Below, in pieces: positions 8,836 to 21,600 of a DNA stretch of 64,000 nt. The stretch covers positions 18,980,770-19,044,769 of the forward strand of contig NC_091589.1 in assembly GCF_042767895.1 (NCBI RefSeq), in the 5' to 3' direction. Origin of the DNA: Penaeus vannamei. Its lineage: Eukaryota; Arthropoda; Malacostraca; Decapoda; Penaeidae. The notes below the pieces were generated by a model. That model had not been told where the DNA came from. It did no database searches and saw only the letters and a program-made list of their open reading frames with translations. The position numbers and the translations under genes were made by a program. How positions within the stretch are numbered: position 1 is the stretch's first letter; the number at the start of each line of letters is the position of its first letter.

Positions 8836-11800
8836 TAATACTCATTATAATAAAAATAATAATGATATTATTATTTCTATTGTCATTATTAGAATGCAAA
8901 TTATTAAAATAGAGGTCATTATTGCAATTATTGCAGTAATGATCAAAAGTATCATTATGATACTCATTTTATTATTATTATCATCATTATAGTCATTATT
9001 CTTATGATTATCATCATTATAGTCATTATCGTCATGATAATCATTATTATCATTATCATTATTGCAGTTATAATGATTATTATGCTAATTATTACTGTCA
9101 TTTTTATCATTATAACTATTTTTATAATGCTAATATCAATAATGATACTTTTAAAAATAATAATGACAATAATACTCATTATAATAACAATAATAATATT
9201 ATTATTACTTCTATTGTCATTATTAGTATGAAAATTATTAGAATAGAGTACAATATTGCTATTATTGCAGTAATTATCAAAATTATCATTATAACCCTCA
9301 TTTTATTATTATTATCATTATTATTGTCATTATCATCATTATTGTTATTAATAAAGGCATTATCATAATTACCTGAATTTATGATAAAATCATCATAATT
9401 ATCCTTTAAATGCGAAAAAGGTTTTTTTCGACCTTTCTCTCATAAGGCTGTAATACGCTAGATTTTCCCGTTTTTTCGACTTTTGGAATTTTATTAGTTT
9501 TAACCTTTATTTCATTATAAATGGACTCTATGATTATTATTATCATCATTATCAACATTATTGTCATTATTCTTATGACTATCATCATTATTGTCATTAT
9601 CGTAATGATTATCATTATTATCATAATCAATATTGATATCATAATAATTATTATGCTAATTATTACTGTCATTTTCATCCTTAAAACTATTTTTATAATA
9701 ATAATATTAATAATAATTCTAGAAATAATAATGACATAAATAATCACTATAATAACAATAACAATGATATTATTATTATTTCTATTGCCATTATTTTAGC
9801 ATTATTGCTATATTGCTGTAATTATCAAAATTATCATTATAATTACCATTTTATTATTATTATCATCATTATTATTGTCATTATCATCATAATTATCATC
9901 GTTATAGTTAATATTAAAGGCATTATCATGAAAATCATAATAATTACCTGAATTTCTGATAAATTCATCATAATTATCATTTAAAAGCGAAAAAGTTTTT
10001 TTTTCGACTTTTCTCTCAAAAGGCTGCAGATTCTGCCGTTTTTTCGACTTTTAGTTTTAGCCTTTATTTCATTATAAATGGACTCTATGATTATTATTAG
10101 CATAATTATCATCATTATTGTCATTATTCTTATGATTATCATCATTATAGTCATTATCGTCATGACTATCATTATCATTCTCTCAGTTTTAATGATTATT
10201 ATGCTAATTATTACGGTCATTTTCATTATAACTATTTTTATAATGATAATAACAATAATTATATTTATAGAATTAATAATTTCAATAACAAGAATTATGA
10301 TATCATTATTATTTCTACTGTCATTATTGGTATAAAAATTATTAGAATAGAGTTCATTATTGCTATTATTGCAGTAATTATCAAAATTATCAATATAATT
10401 ATTATTATTATTATTATTATCATCATTATTATTTTCATTATCATCATAATTATCATTATTATTGGTATTAATTAGGGCATTATCATGAAAATCATTATAT
10501 TACCTGAATGCATGCTAAAATCATAATTATCATTAAAAAGCGAAAAACGTTTTTTTCGACCTTTCTCTCAAAAGGCTGTAATACGCTAGATTTAGCCGTT
10601 TTTTCGACTTTTGGAATTTTATTAGTTTTAGCCTTATTTCCTTATAAATGGACTCTATGATTATTATTATCATCATTATTGTCATTATCCTTATGATTAT
10701 CATCATTATAGTCATTATCGTCATGATTATCATTAACATCATTATGATTATTGCAGTTATAATTATTATTTTGCTAATTATTACTGTCATTTCCATCATT
10801 ATAACTATTTTAATGATAATAACAATAATGATAATTTAAGAAATAATAATGAGAATAATACTCATTATAATAACAATAATAATGATATAATTATTATTTC
10901 TATTGTCATTATTAGTATAAAAATTATTAGAATAGAGTTAATTCTTGCTATTATTCCAGTAATTATCAAAGATATCCTTATTATTATAATTTTATTATTA
11001 TTATCATCATTATTATTGTCTTAATCATTATAATTATCATCATTATTGTTAATAATAAAGGCATTATCATAAAAAAATCATCATAAATACCAGAATTAAT
11101 GTTCAAATCATCATTATTATCATTGAAAAGCGAAAAAGCGGGTTTTTTGACTGTTCTCTCAAAAGGCTGTAATACGCTAGATTTTGCCGTTTTTCGACTT
11201 TGGATATTTTATTAGTTTTAGCCTTTATTTCATCATAAATGGACTCTATGGTTACTATTATCATCATTATCATCATTACTGTCATTATTCTTATGATTAT
11301 CATCATTATAGTCATTATTGTCATGATTTATCATTATCATAATCATTATATCAGTTATAATGATTATTATGCTAATTATTAATCATTTTATCCTCATAAC
11401 GATTTTATAATGATAATAAACAAAATTAATAATTTTAGAAATAATAATGACAATAATACTTATTACAATAACAATAACAGTGATATTAATATTATTTCTA
11501 TTGTCATTATTATTATGAAAATTATTAGAATAGAGTTCATTATTGCTATTATTGCAGTAATTATCATAATTATCATTGTAAATATCATTTTATTATAATA
11601 TATTCTCATCATTATTATTGTCATTATTATCATCATTATTGTTAATAAGAAAGGAAATATCATGAAAATCATCATCATTACCTGAGTTAATGTTAAAATC
11701 ATCATAATTATCTTTTAAAAAGGATTTTTTTTCGACCTTTCTCTCAAAAGGCTGTAATACGCTAGATTTTGCCGTTTTTTCGACTTCTGGGATTTTATTA

Positions 11801-14354
11801 GTTTTAGCCTTTATTTCATTATAAATGGACTCTATGATTATTATTATCATCTTTATTGTCATTATTCCTATGATTATCATCATTATAGTTATTATCGTCA
11901 TGATTATCATTGCTATCATTATCATTATTGCAGTTATAATGATTATTATTCTAATCATTACTGTCATTTTCATCCTTTTAACCTTTTTTTCTAATTATAA
12001 TAACAATAATGATAATTTTAGAAATAATAATGACAATAATACTCATTACAATAACAATAATAATGAAATTATTATTTCTATTGTCTTTATTAGTATGAAA
12101 ATTATTAGAATAGAGTTCGTTATTTCTATTATTGCAGCAATTATCAAAATTGTCATTATAATTATCATTTTATTATTACTATCATTATTAGTGTCATTAT
12201 CATCATCATTATTGTTAAAAATAAAAGAATTATCATGAAAATCATCATAATTACCATATAAAAGCGAAAAGTTTTTTTTCGACCTTTCTCTCATAAGGCT
12301 ACTCAAACACTAATTTTGCCGTTTTTTTCGACTTCTGGCATTTTATTAGTTTTACTCTTTATTTCATTATAAATGGACTCTCTGATTATTATTATCATCA
12401 TTATCATCATTATTGTCATTATTCTTATGATTATCATCATTATAGTCATTATCGTCATGATTATCATTATCGTTATCATTATCGTAGTCATAATGATTAT
12501 GCTAATTATTGCTCTCATTTTTATAATGATAATAACAATAATGATAATTTTAGAAATAAAAATGACAATAATACTTATTATAATAACAGTAATAATGATA
12601 TGATTATAATTTCTATTGTCATTATTAGTGTGAAAATTATTAGAATAGAGTTCATTATTGCTATTATTGCAGTAATTATCACAATTATTATAATTATCAT
12701 TTTATTATTATAATCATTGTTATTATTGTCATGTCATCATTATTGTTAATAATAACGGAAATAATGTTACATCATAATTATCATTTAAAAGTGATAAAGT
12801 TTTTTTTCGACCGTTTTATCTGTAATACGCTAGATTTTGCCGTTTTTTCGACTTATGGGATTTTGTTAGTTTTAGCCTTTATTTCATTATAAATGGACTG
12901 TACGATTATTATTATCATCATTATCATTATTGTCATTATTCTTATGATTATCATCATTATAGTCGATATCGTAATGATTATCATTATTATCATCATTATT
13001 ATTGCAGTTATAATTATTTTGCTAATTATTACTGTCACTTTCATTATTATAACTATTTTTATAATAATAATAATAATGATAATTTTAGAAATAATAATGA
13101 CAGTAATACTCATTTTAATAACAATAATCATGATATTATTATTATTTCTATTGTTATTATTAGTATGAACATTATTAGAATAGAGTTCAAAATTGCTATT
13201 ATTGCAGAAATTATCAAAATTATCATTATGATTATCATTTTCTTTTGATTATTAATCATTATTATTGTCATCATCATAATCATCATCATTATTGTTAATA
13301 ATGAGTTATAATTATTATTATGCCAATTATTAGTCCTTTTCATCAACATAACTATTTTTGTAATGATAATAACAACAATGATAATTTTAGAAATAATAAT
13401 GACAATAATACTCATTATAATAACAATAATAATGATATCATTATCATTTCTGTTGCCATTATTAGTATGAATATTAATAGAATTGAGTTCATTATTGATA
13501 TTATTGCAGTAATTATAAAAAATATCATTATAATTATCATTTTATTATTATTATCATCATCATAATTATCATCATTATTGTTAATAATAAAGGCATTATC
13601 ATGAAAATCATCATAATTACCTGAATTAACGTTATATCGTCATAATTATCATTTAAAAGTGAAAAAGCGATTTCTTTTTTTATCATTCTCTCAGGAGGCT
13701 GTAATACGCTAGATTTTGCCGTTTTTCGACTTATCGGATTTTATTACTTTTAGCCTTTATTTCATTACAAATGGACTCTATGGTTATTATTATCATCATC
13801 ATCCTTATTGTCATTATTCTTATGATTATCATCATTATAGTCATTATCGTCATGATTATCATTATTATTATTGCAATTATAATGATTATTATGCCAATTA
13901 CTACTGTCATTTACATCATTATAATTATTTTTATAATGATAATAACAATGATAATTTTAGAAATAATAATGACAATAATACACATTATGATAACAATAAT
14001 AATTATATTATTATTTATATTTTCATTATTAGTATGAAAATTATTGCTATTTTTGCTATTATTGTATTGATTATCAAAATTATCATTATAACTATTATTT
14101 TATTATTATTACCATTAACATTATCATCATGATTATCATCATTATTATTAATAATAAAGGAATAATAATGAAAATCATCATAATTGCCTGAATTAATTTT
14201 AAAATCATCATAATTATCATTTAAAAGCAAAAAAAGTTTTTTTTCGACCTTTCTCTCAAAAGACTGTAATACGCAAGATTTTGCCGTTTTTTCGACTTTT
14301 GGGGTTTTATTAGTTTTAGCCTTTATTTCATTATAAATGGACTATGATTATTAT
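8836..14354 (-). repeat. Satellite tract S1, ~570-bp monomers, minus orientation
   Basis: About nine monomers of 520-595 bp, one of them next to a truncated extra unit. The marker TGGACTCTATGATTA or a close variant recurs near 9520, 10077, 10647, 11239, 11824, 12372, 12892, 13770 and 14338. Each has a conserved box (GTCGAAAAAACGGCAAAAT, then TAGCGTATTACAGCC, then GGTCGAAAAA) followed by imperfect ATAATGATGATAAT-like tracts. Isoleucine- and methionine-rich frames on both strands are by-products of the triplet-like composition. 8836-10520 is an inverted near-copy of S4 (about 35190-36861), and about 9990-11310 is an inverted copy of S2+S3. Confidence 0.95.
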
Positions 14355-14708
14355 TGTTAAATATGTTAGTTACCCCTAATGCTCAGAACATTACGTTTTC
14401 TGTGTTTACCCTCAGTTCCTTTGTTTTTATTTCTTCTTTATAGAATATTTTATTTTTTTTGTTGAGTAGAATACATATTTTTCTGAATTTGAATTAGAGA
14501 AATACTATATTTTAATTTTAGTTTTATATCAGAGAAAAGGTACTTATATTCCACATATATTTTTATGTATGAATACTCGTTGCAATAAAGGCCACTACGT
14601 GGCACTGCCAGGTCAGCACTGTTTCAGTCAACAACCCCCAGCCCTTTGATCCTGCTTCTACATCATGTTTTGTTGCCAAGTGTGGGTCTCGTGAGGCCGT
14701 TTCCCAAA
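14355..14708 (+). repeat. 5' LTR of BEL/Pao fragment
   Basis: It starts TGTTAAATATGTTAG and ends CCGTTTCCCAAA, where the complete element has CCCACA, so the canonical terminal CA has mutated. Length is 354 bp against 351 bp in the complete copy, with small T-run differences. An AATAAA lies within it (GCAATAAAGGCC). A primer-site sequence, TGGTGCCCAGACCCGGGA, begins at 14713. Confidence 0.92.
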
Positions 14709-14775
14709 TTTTTGGTGCCCAGACCCGGGAAGCTTTAGATATAGAGTCGTCGCCCGGACAAGTAAGGTAACAAAC

Positions 14776-15950
14776 ATGGCAGAGTCACTTGAAGGATTGA
14801 AGAGGAAAAGGGCTGCATAAAGAGGTTGGTTGACAAGAGCTGTACAGAACCTCCAGGAGGTTTTAAATGATAACAACAGTAATTATGAGAAGTTAGATCA
14901 AGTTGCTGCTGAATTTGATAAGAGGCTAATATTGTTGGATGAGGCGCAGACAGCTGTTGAAGTAGAACTTGTTAATCCTGATGATTTAGATGCAGACCTT
15001 GATGAAGCAAGTAATTTTCGCAAAGCTGCAACAAATGTTAGATTTGAGGTCACCATGCGAATGAAGAGAGCTAATGATGGCAGTGACAGTGACAAAGGCT
15101 CTGTCTCCAGTATGAGCACCTCAGATGCAAAGCTGCCAAAGCTAGAGCTTCCCAAATATGATGGTGATCTGACCCAATGGCAGTCATTTTGGGATAGATT
15201 TACAGCCTCAATAGACAGGACTGACATACCTGTTATTACTAAGTTCACTTATTTACAATCAGTGTTACAAGGAAAAGCATTGTCTGCCATCCGAGGAGTA
15301 ACACTCACTGTTCCAAATTACAAGGTTGCATGTGATATATTGAAGAACAGATTTGGCCGACCTCAAATAATCATAAATGCACATATTCATGCACTAATGA
15401 ATATCTCTGTAGCTCCTAAAAAAAGAGGAGCAAATTATGTTGAATCGCTGTGGAATCTTCTAGACCAACTCCATTGGCATGTAAGAAGTTTGGAGAGCTT
15501 TGGCATTAATAATAAACAATTTGGCGTGGTGTTAACTCCATTGGTCTTGGGTCGTCTGCCTCAAGAGATAAGATTGGAATGGTCAAGGGAATCTACAAAT
15601 CATGAAGGTGACCTGGAATGGCTGCTGACGTTCCTGCAGAAGGAGATAAGCCGTCGAGAGAGATCTGAAACTTTCCCGGACGTTGGGATGGGGAAGCCTG
15701 AACGACGATTTGTGGACTCGGAGAAAAGAAGAGTGGCTTCTGCATCGGCTCTTCACACCTCATCTGAAGTAGGATCTTCTTATTGTGGGTTTCTGCAGCA
15801 AGAAACACAAGTCTGAGAAGTGCTGGGATATCCTGAAGCTCCCTTTGAAGGAACGTGAAGAAAAAATCAAAGCTGCCCATTTTTTGTTTCAAGTGTTTGA
15901 GTAAGGGGCATATTTCCAGTGGTTGTCAAAGCAAGTGTTCTAAGTGTAAT
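14776..15950 (+). pseudogene. BEL/Pao gag-pol polyprotein, N-terminal part, broken
   Basis: The ATG at 14776 matches the start of the complete copy, but TAA at 14818-14820 stops it after 14 codons. The frame reopens and stays open from 14830 through the DUF1759-type gag region (about 15140-15420). A one-base insertion near 15786 and a change in a T run near 15885 then break the zinc-finger region. Gag of this family forms the particle and binds RNA. Indels near homopolymers could be real decay or consensus error. Confidence 0.9.
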
Positions 15951-16450
15951 NNNNNNNNNNNNNNNNNNNNNNNNNNNNNNNNNNNNNNNNNNNNNNNNNN
16001 NNNNNNNNNNNNNNNNNNNNNNNNNNNNNNNNNNNNNNNNNNNNNNNNNNNNNNNNNNNNNNNNNNNNNNNNNNNNNNNNNNNNNNNNNNNNNNNNNNNN
16101 NNNNNNNNNNNNNNNNNNNNNNNNNNNNNNNNNNNNNNNNNNNNNNNNNNNNNNNNNNNNNNNNNNNNNNNNNNNNNNNNNNNNNNNNNNNNNNNNNNNN
16201 NNNNNNNNNNNNNNNNNNNNNNNNNNNNNNNNNNNNNNNNNNNNNNNNNNNNNNNNNNNNNNNNNNNNNNNNNNNNNNNNNNNNNNNNNNNNNNNNNNNN
16301 NNNNNNNNNNNNNNNNNNNNNNNNNNNNNNNNNNNNNNNNNNNNNNNNNNNNNNNNNNNNNNNNNNNNNNNNNNNNNNNNNNNNNNNNNNNNNNNNNNNN
16401 NNNNNNNNNNNNNNNNNNNNNNNNNNNNNNNNNNNNNNNNNNNNNNNNNN
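15951..16450. other. Assembly gap, 500 N
   Basis: Exactly 500 N, a length often used as a placeholder. It joins a BEL fragment in plus orientation to plus-oriented satellite, so an orientation change and the rest of the fragment are hidden here. Confidence 1.
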
Positions 16451-17102
16451 ACTATAATGATGATAATCATAAGAATAATGATAGTAATGATGATAATGAT
16501 GATAATAGTAACCATAGAGTCCATTTATGATGAAATAAAGGCTAAAACTAATAAAATATCCAAAGTCGAAAAACGGCAAAATCTAGCGTATTACAGCCTT
16601 TTGAGAGAAAAGTAAAAAAACCCACTTTTTCGCTTTTCAATGATAATAATGATGATTTGAACATTAAATCTGGTATTTATGATGATTTTTTATGATAATG
16701 CCTTTATTATTAACAATAATGATGATAATTATAATGATTAAGACAATAATAATGATGATAATAATAATAAAATTATAATAATAAGGATATCTTTGATAAT
16801 TACTGGAATAATAGCAAGAATTAACTCTATTCTAATAATTTTTATACTAATAATGACAATAGAAATAATAATTATATCATTATTATTGTTATTAAAATGA
16901 GTATTATTCTCATTATTATTTCTTAAATTATCATTATTGTTATTATCATTATAAAAATAGTTATAATGATGGAAATGACAGTAATAATTAGCAAAATAAT
17001 AATTATAACTGTAATAATCATAATGATGTTAATGATAATCATGACTATAATGACTATAATGATGATAATCATAAGGATAATGACAATAATGATGATAATA
17101 AT
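16451..17102 (+). repeat. Satellite tract S2
   Basis: Just over one monomer in plus orientation, with marker TAGAGTCCATTTATGATG near 16516 and the conserved GTCGAAAAACGG box. It matches S1 at about 11310-10670 in reverse, including the unusual spacer TCTGGTATTTATGATG. It ends in ATAAT at 17098-17102, which is the target duplication of the BEL element that follows. Confidence 0.93.
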
Positions 17103-17453
17103 TGTGGGAAACGGCCTCACGAGACCCACACTTGGCAACAAAACATGATGTAGAAGCAGGATCAAAGGGCTGGGGGTTGTTGACTGAAACAGTGCTGACC
17201 TGGCAGTGCCACGTAGTGGCCTTTATTGCAACGAGTATTCATACATAAAAATATATGTGGAAAATAAGTACCTTTTCTCTGATATAAAACTACATTAAAA
17301 TATAGTATTTCTCTAATTCAAATTCAGAAAAATATGTATTCTACTCAACAAAAATATAGATATTCTATAAAGAAGAAATAAAAACAAAGGAACTGAGGGT
17401 AAACACAGAAAACGTAATGTTCTGAGCATTAGGGGTAACTAACATATTTAACA
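17103..17453 (-). repeat. 3' LTR of complete BEL/Pao element
   Basis: 351 bp, same length and ends as the 5' LTR. On the element strand an AATAAA lies at 17222-17227, a likely polyadenylation signal. The satellite abuts at 17102. Confidence 0.95.
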
Positions 17454-17466
17454 TACTCCCCACCAT
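17454..17466 (-). other. Polypurine tract of BEL/Pao element
   Basis: On the element strand TGGTGGGGAGTA immediately precedes the 3' LTR. Such a purine run primes plus-strand DNA synthesis in LTR elements. It also contrasts with the AT-rich 3' untranslated stretch (17467-17653), in which no other feature is seen. Confidence 0.75.
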
Positions 17467-17653
17467 AGGAGTACTTACTCCTATCATAGACTAAATGTAC
17501 TTAAATGAGGTAATAAAATCCTGAGAAATAGTAGTAGGACAGATTTTTCCTTGGAAATTGCTTCAGTAAACTCATTTATACTATAAGACTCACAAACTTA
17601 TCTTCATTTCAACCTTAAGAAATAAGAACAACTAAACTAATTACAGCATATTA

Positions 17654-18610
17654 TTACAAGTCAAGTTTATTTGGGGGTTTTATGGCACGACCCCGCTGAC
17701 TAAAGGAAGTAGGCTTTAAACAACTCTCTTTACAAGGTTCAGAGGCACTATTTTCATTGTTTCCAGGAACTGATGATTTAACAATTTCCCCTGAGATAGA
17801 TTCTCTCAAATCTTCATCAGAATCATCATAAAGATCACTATACATTTCAAGATCATGCAACTTCTGCACTGGTCTATTAATTACTCCTTTGTCAGTTTTT
17901 ACCATGACACTCCTAATGATATTATCATTACCTGGGAATACTTCTGTTACAACACCTAATGGCCATTTTAGCCTAGGAACATAGTCTTCTCTGACAAGGA
18001 CAATAGCACCTTTCTTTACATTACATTTTTGCACAAATCCCTTCACAACAGGTGGCAAGTTTCTTAGATAATCATTGCTCCATAATTTCCAAAACTTATC
18101 AAGTTGTTGCTGGCGAATACTTTCTCGGATAATCAAATCCTTTCCGGTGATACATGAAGGCTGATCATTAACCTCGAGTTGAAGTCCAGCATTACGTCCA
18201 ATGAGAAATTGTGAGGGAGTCAAAGGATTAGAAACATCAGGTTCATCTCCAACATATGTTAAGGGTCTAGAATTCACACAAGCCTCAATTTCTTGAATGG
18301 TGGTCTCTAACTCAATTTTTGACAAACATTTAACCCCTATTGTCTTCCTCAAAGCTGACTTAACAGACCTAATCAAACGCTCCCACCAACCTCCCCACCA
18401 TGGAGAACGGGGAACAATGAATTTCCATTGAGGAGACAATGGTCCATATTCTTGCTGAAGTTGACGAGCTGCACTCACAAATGTTTTGGCATTATCTGAG
18501 TAAAAAACAGAAGGAAGACCTCTTCGTGCTGCAAATCTACGTATTGCAAGCATGCAATCAGAAAGAGATAATGAATCAGTTAGTTCTAGGTGCACTGCTC
18601 TTACTACTGC
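17654..18610 (-). pseudogene. BEL/Pao integrase core and C-terminus, downstream of in-frame TGA
   Basis: This continues the frame of 18611-23002 after the TGA. Counting from the GTG at 18595, the second catalytic Asp is D34 (in FYSDNAKTF) and the catalytic Glu is E72 (in GGWWERLI), completing the integrase triad begun upstream. The C-terminal region (about 195-270) resembles the DUF5641 module that ends BEL/Pao polyproteins. There is no plausible independent start, so this is the distal part of one gene split by a nonsense codon. The frame ends at 17654. Confidence 0.88.
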
Positions 18611-21600
18611 TCAAGTAAACAACAAAATGTACAATTTCTTTGACGGCAAATCAATACAAAAGAGAGGACCAGCATAATCAAGACCTGTCACAGTGAAGGG
18701 AGGAGCAATCTTAACTCTTAATCCTGGTAGAGGTGCAACAGGCTGACTACAAGCCCTAGAATCATACCTCTTACACTTAACACACATTCTACAAACAGTT
18801 TTAGCAATTCTCCTGACTCCCAAAATCCAGTAGCTGCCTCTTAAAGTAGACACAATGGTCCCTACTCCAGCATGCTTCAGAAAAATATGCTGAAATTGAA
18901 CCAAGAGCTTAGCAACATGACCTGAAGGAATAATAACAGGATGTTTACTTTCAAAACTTAAATCAGCATTCTCCAAACGTCCCTTAATTCTCAATAGGCC
19001 TTCATCATCTACAAAAGGATCTAAACTACACAAAGGAGAACCCATTGAAGGAGATTTACCCTTTTTCAAGTCTGCAATTTCCTGAACAAAATTCTCTCTC
19101 TGTACACAGTAGAACAATTTGGTCTTGGCCACTGCTAACTCAGCAGGAGACAAGGGACCTGACATCTTCACAGAATGAGGTCGGACATTATTAATAAATC
19201 TCATAACCCAAGCCACCACACAACGTGCCTTATTGAAGTTACTCCATCTCTCAAACTCAAATATGTTAGGAGAGTTTACAGATACACAAGAAATATTTCC
19301 TTTACTGCAACTTTCTTCAACAGGTAACTCTACAGTTTCTCCTTTATCACTTAGAGTTAAAGGTTCAGACAACCAAGAAGGGCCATTTATCCATAAAGTA
19401 GAATTAACAAGGGGTTCGGCTAACGCCCCTCTAGACACTAGATCAACAGGATTTTCTTTACCTGGACAATGGTACCAGTGGCATGGGGAGGTAAGACTCT
19501 GAATTTCAACAACTCTATTTGACACAAACACCTTCCATCTACAAGGATTACCCTTTATCCATGCAAGAGCAACCTTTGAGTCTGTCCAACAACAATAAGT
19601 CACAGTCTTATCGAGACAGAGGGCAGACTTCACAAAATCTAAGAGTCTAGCACAAAGTAAAGCACCAAGCAATTCTAGTCGAGGTAAAGTGACCCTCTTT
19701 ATAGGTGCTACCCTTGACCTTGCTACCACTAATGACACCTGGTATGTTCCATCCACAAGAGGAACTCTCAAGTACACGCAAGCTCCATACCCTTTCTCTG
19801 AAGCATCACCAAAGGCATAGAGTTCTACACCAGACAACTCTTTCCAGGACATTTCTGGGAAATAGCAACGATTAATCTTCCAATATTTTAGAGCAGCAAT
19901 GCTCTTAACCCAATTCTGAAACTTATTTTGCACCTCTTTAGGTAGTAACTCATCCCAATCAAGCCCAAGTCTCCATATGTCTTGAAAGAGGATTTTAGCA
20001 TACATGACAAAGGGACTAATCAAACCAAGTGGGTCAAAAAGCCTGGCTATGAGACTAAGAATTGCTCTTTTGGTTGACACCAAATGTGTCTCCAGGTCTA
20101 AATCAATACCTTTAAAAACAAACTGATCTGACAAGGATAACCACTTCATACCTAAAACCTTTGTGGATTCATGTTCATCACCATGATCAATTTTATCATT
20201 AAACTTTGTTGCAAACAATTTACAATTTGAGTGCCATTTAGAAAGAGGGAACCCAGCTTCAGCCAAAATACTTTGAGCTTCTTTAAACTTCTCACAAGCT
20301 TCCTCAGCAGTGTCCACCCCTGACAGCCAATCATCTACATAAAGGTTTTCCTTTAACTCTTTTACTACTTCAGTATCAGGATAAGACTGTAAGTGGTATT
20401 TAATGGTGGCATTTAGCAAAAAAGGGCTACTTGTATTACCAAAGGGAACACGAACAAACCTCATCATTCTCATGGAGTCTTTGCATTTCCACAAAAAGCG
20501 ATGAACATCTCGGTCTTCTGGCCGAACACAAATCTGCAAGAATGCCTTTGTAATATCAGCAGTCAATGCAACCTTCCACTTTCTGAAACGAACCAATACT
20601 TTCACAAGATCAGCGTTAAGTGAAGGACCAGACTCAAGACAATCATTTAAAGAAGTGCCATTATAACTAGTTGCAGAAGCATCAAAAACTGGTCTGACCT
20701 TAGTTGAAGAACTGCTCTCTTTGACAACTGGACGATGAGGCATATAATATGTAGGCTGAGAACTTACAACTTCACTTGAAGGGACTTCTTCAATTATTCC
20801 CTCTTGTTCATAATCAGTAAACACGTTAGAATATTGTTTCTGAAGCTCTGGGTCCTTATCTAACTTACGCCCTAATCCTTGCAACCTTTTCCTAGCAATT
20901 CCCTCATTATTCATAAGATTCTTCTTGCAGTCATCCGACTTCCAAGGTAAGCCTACTTCATAGCGTCCCTCTTCAAACTTAACATTTTCACAAAATTGCT
21001 TCAAAACAGGGTCTGAGGTAAATGGGCTAGGAACAGCTTCCTTTTGAGTTATGCCAACAGATTCTAAATCCCAAAACTCACGTAAATCAGAATCTGTCAC
21101 ATTTCCTATACACAACATTTGTGTAGACTCACAGTTGCTGATAGTAGGAACCTTCCATGAACCAGATAACACCCAACCAAATACAGACTTTTGGGCTACT
21201 AATCCATTACTCTGATGTGGCTTAATTTCAGGATCCATAAATCCCCAATAAGCATCCAAACCTACAAGTATGTCTATATTCAGGTGACTATTATTCTTGT
21301 AACCATCAGCAAGTTGAAAATCAGAAAATGCATCAACCAAATTACTAGGAATACAGGGTCTAGTCAATGGTGCACAAACCTTTGGAATCTCTAAAGCCAT
21401 TAAATGTTTTGCACCATGTAAACCTACTAATTGCAAGTCAAAAATATTACTCTGTTTACCTGGAGGAGACTTACTACCTCCAAAAGCAGCATATGACACA
21501 GGTTCTGAGCTCACCCACTTGGGCTTAACTTTCTTCACAAGATTACTGGACACATAAGATCTATCAGAGCCTGTATCAAACAACAAGGTGGCTTCACAAC

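Larger units (their letters stand above)
14355..15950 (+). mobile_element. BEL/Pao retrotransposon, 5' fragment ending in gap
   Basis: The fragment holds a 5' LTR, primer site and the gag-like N-terminal part of the polyprotein, nearly identical to the complete element at 17103-23420 but in opposite orientation. It stops at the N run, so whether it was ever complete cannot be seen. It sits in a satellite monomer after GATTATTAT, the same base position as the complete copy uses. The frame carries a stop and at least two indels relative to the complete copy. Confidence 0.93.

Noticed and set aside
8795..8992. 65-codon frame crossing the LTR/satellite border
   Set aside because: Half satellite, half LTR, found again only in the inverted duplicate.
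18611..18613. Programmed TGA recoding (selenocysteine or readthrough) in BEL integrase
   Set aside because: No supporting structure was seen downstream and the stop lies within the catalytic core. A point mutation or sequencing error is simpler.
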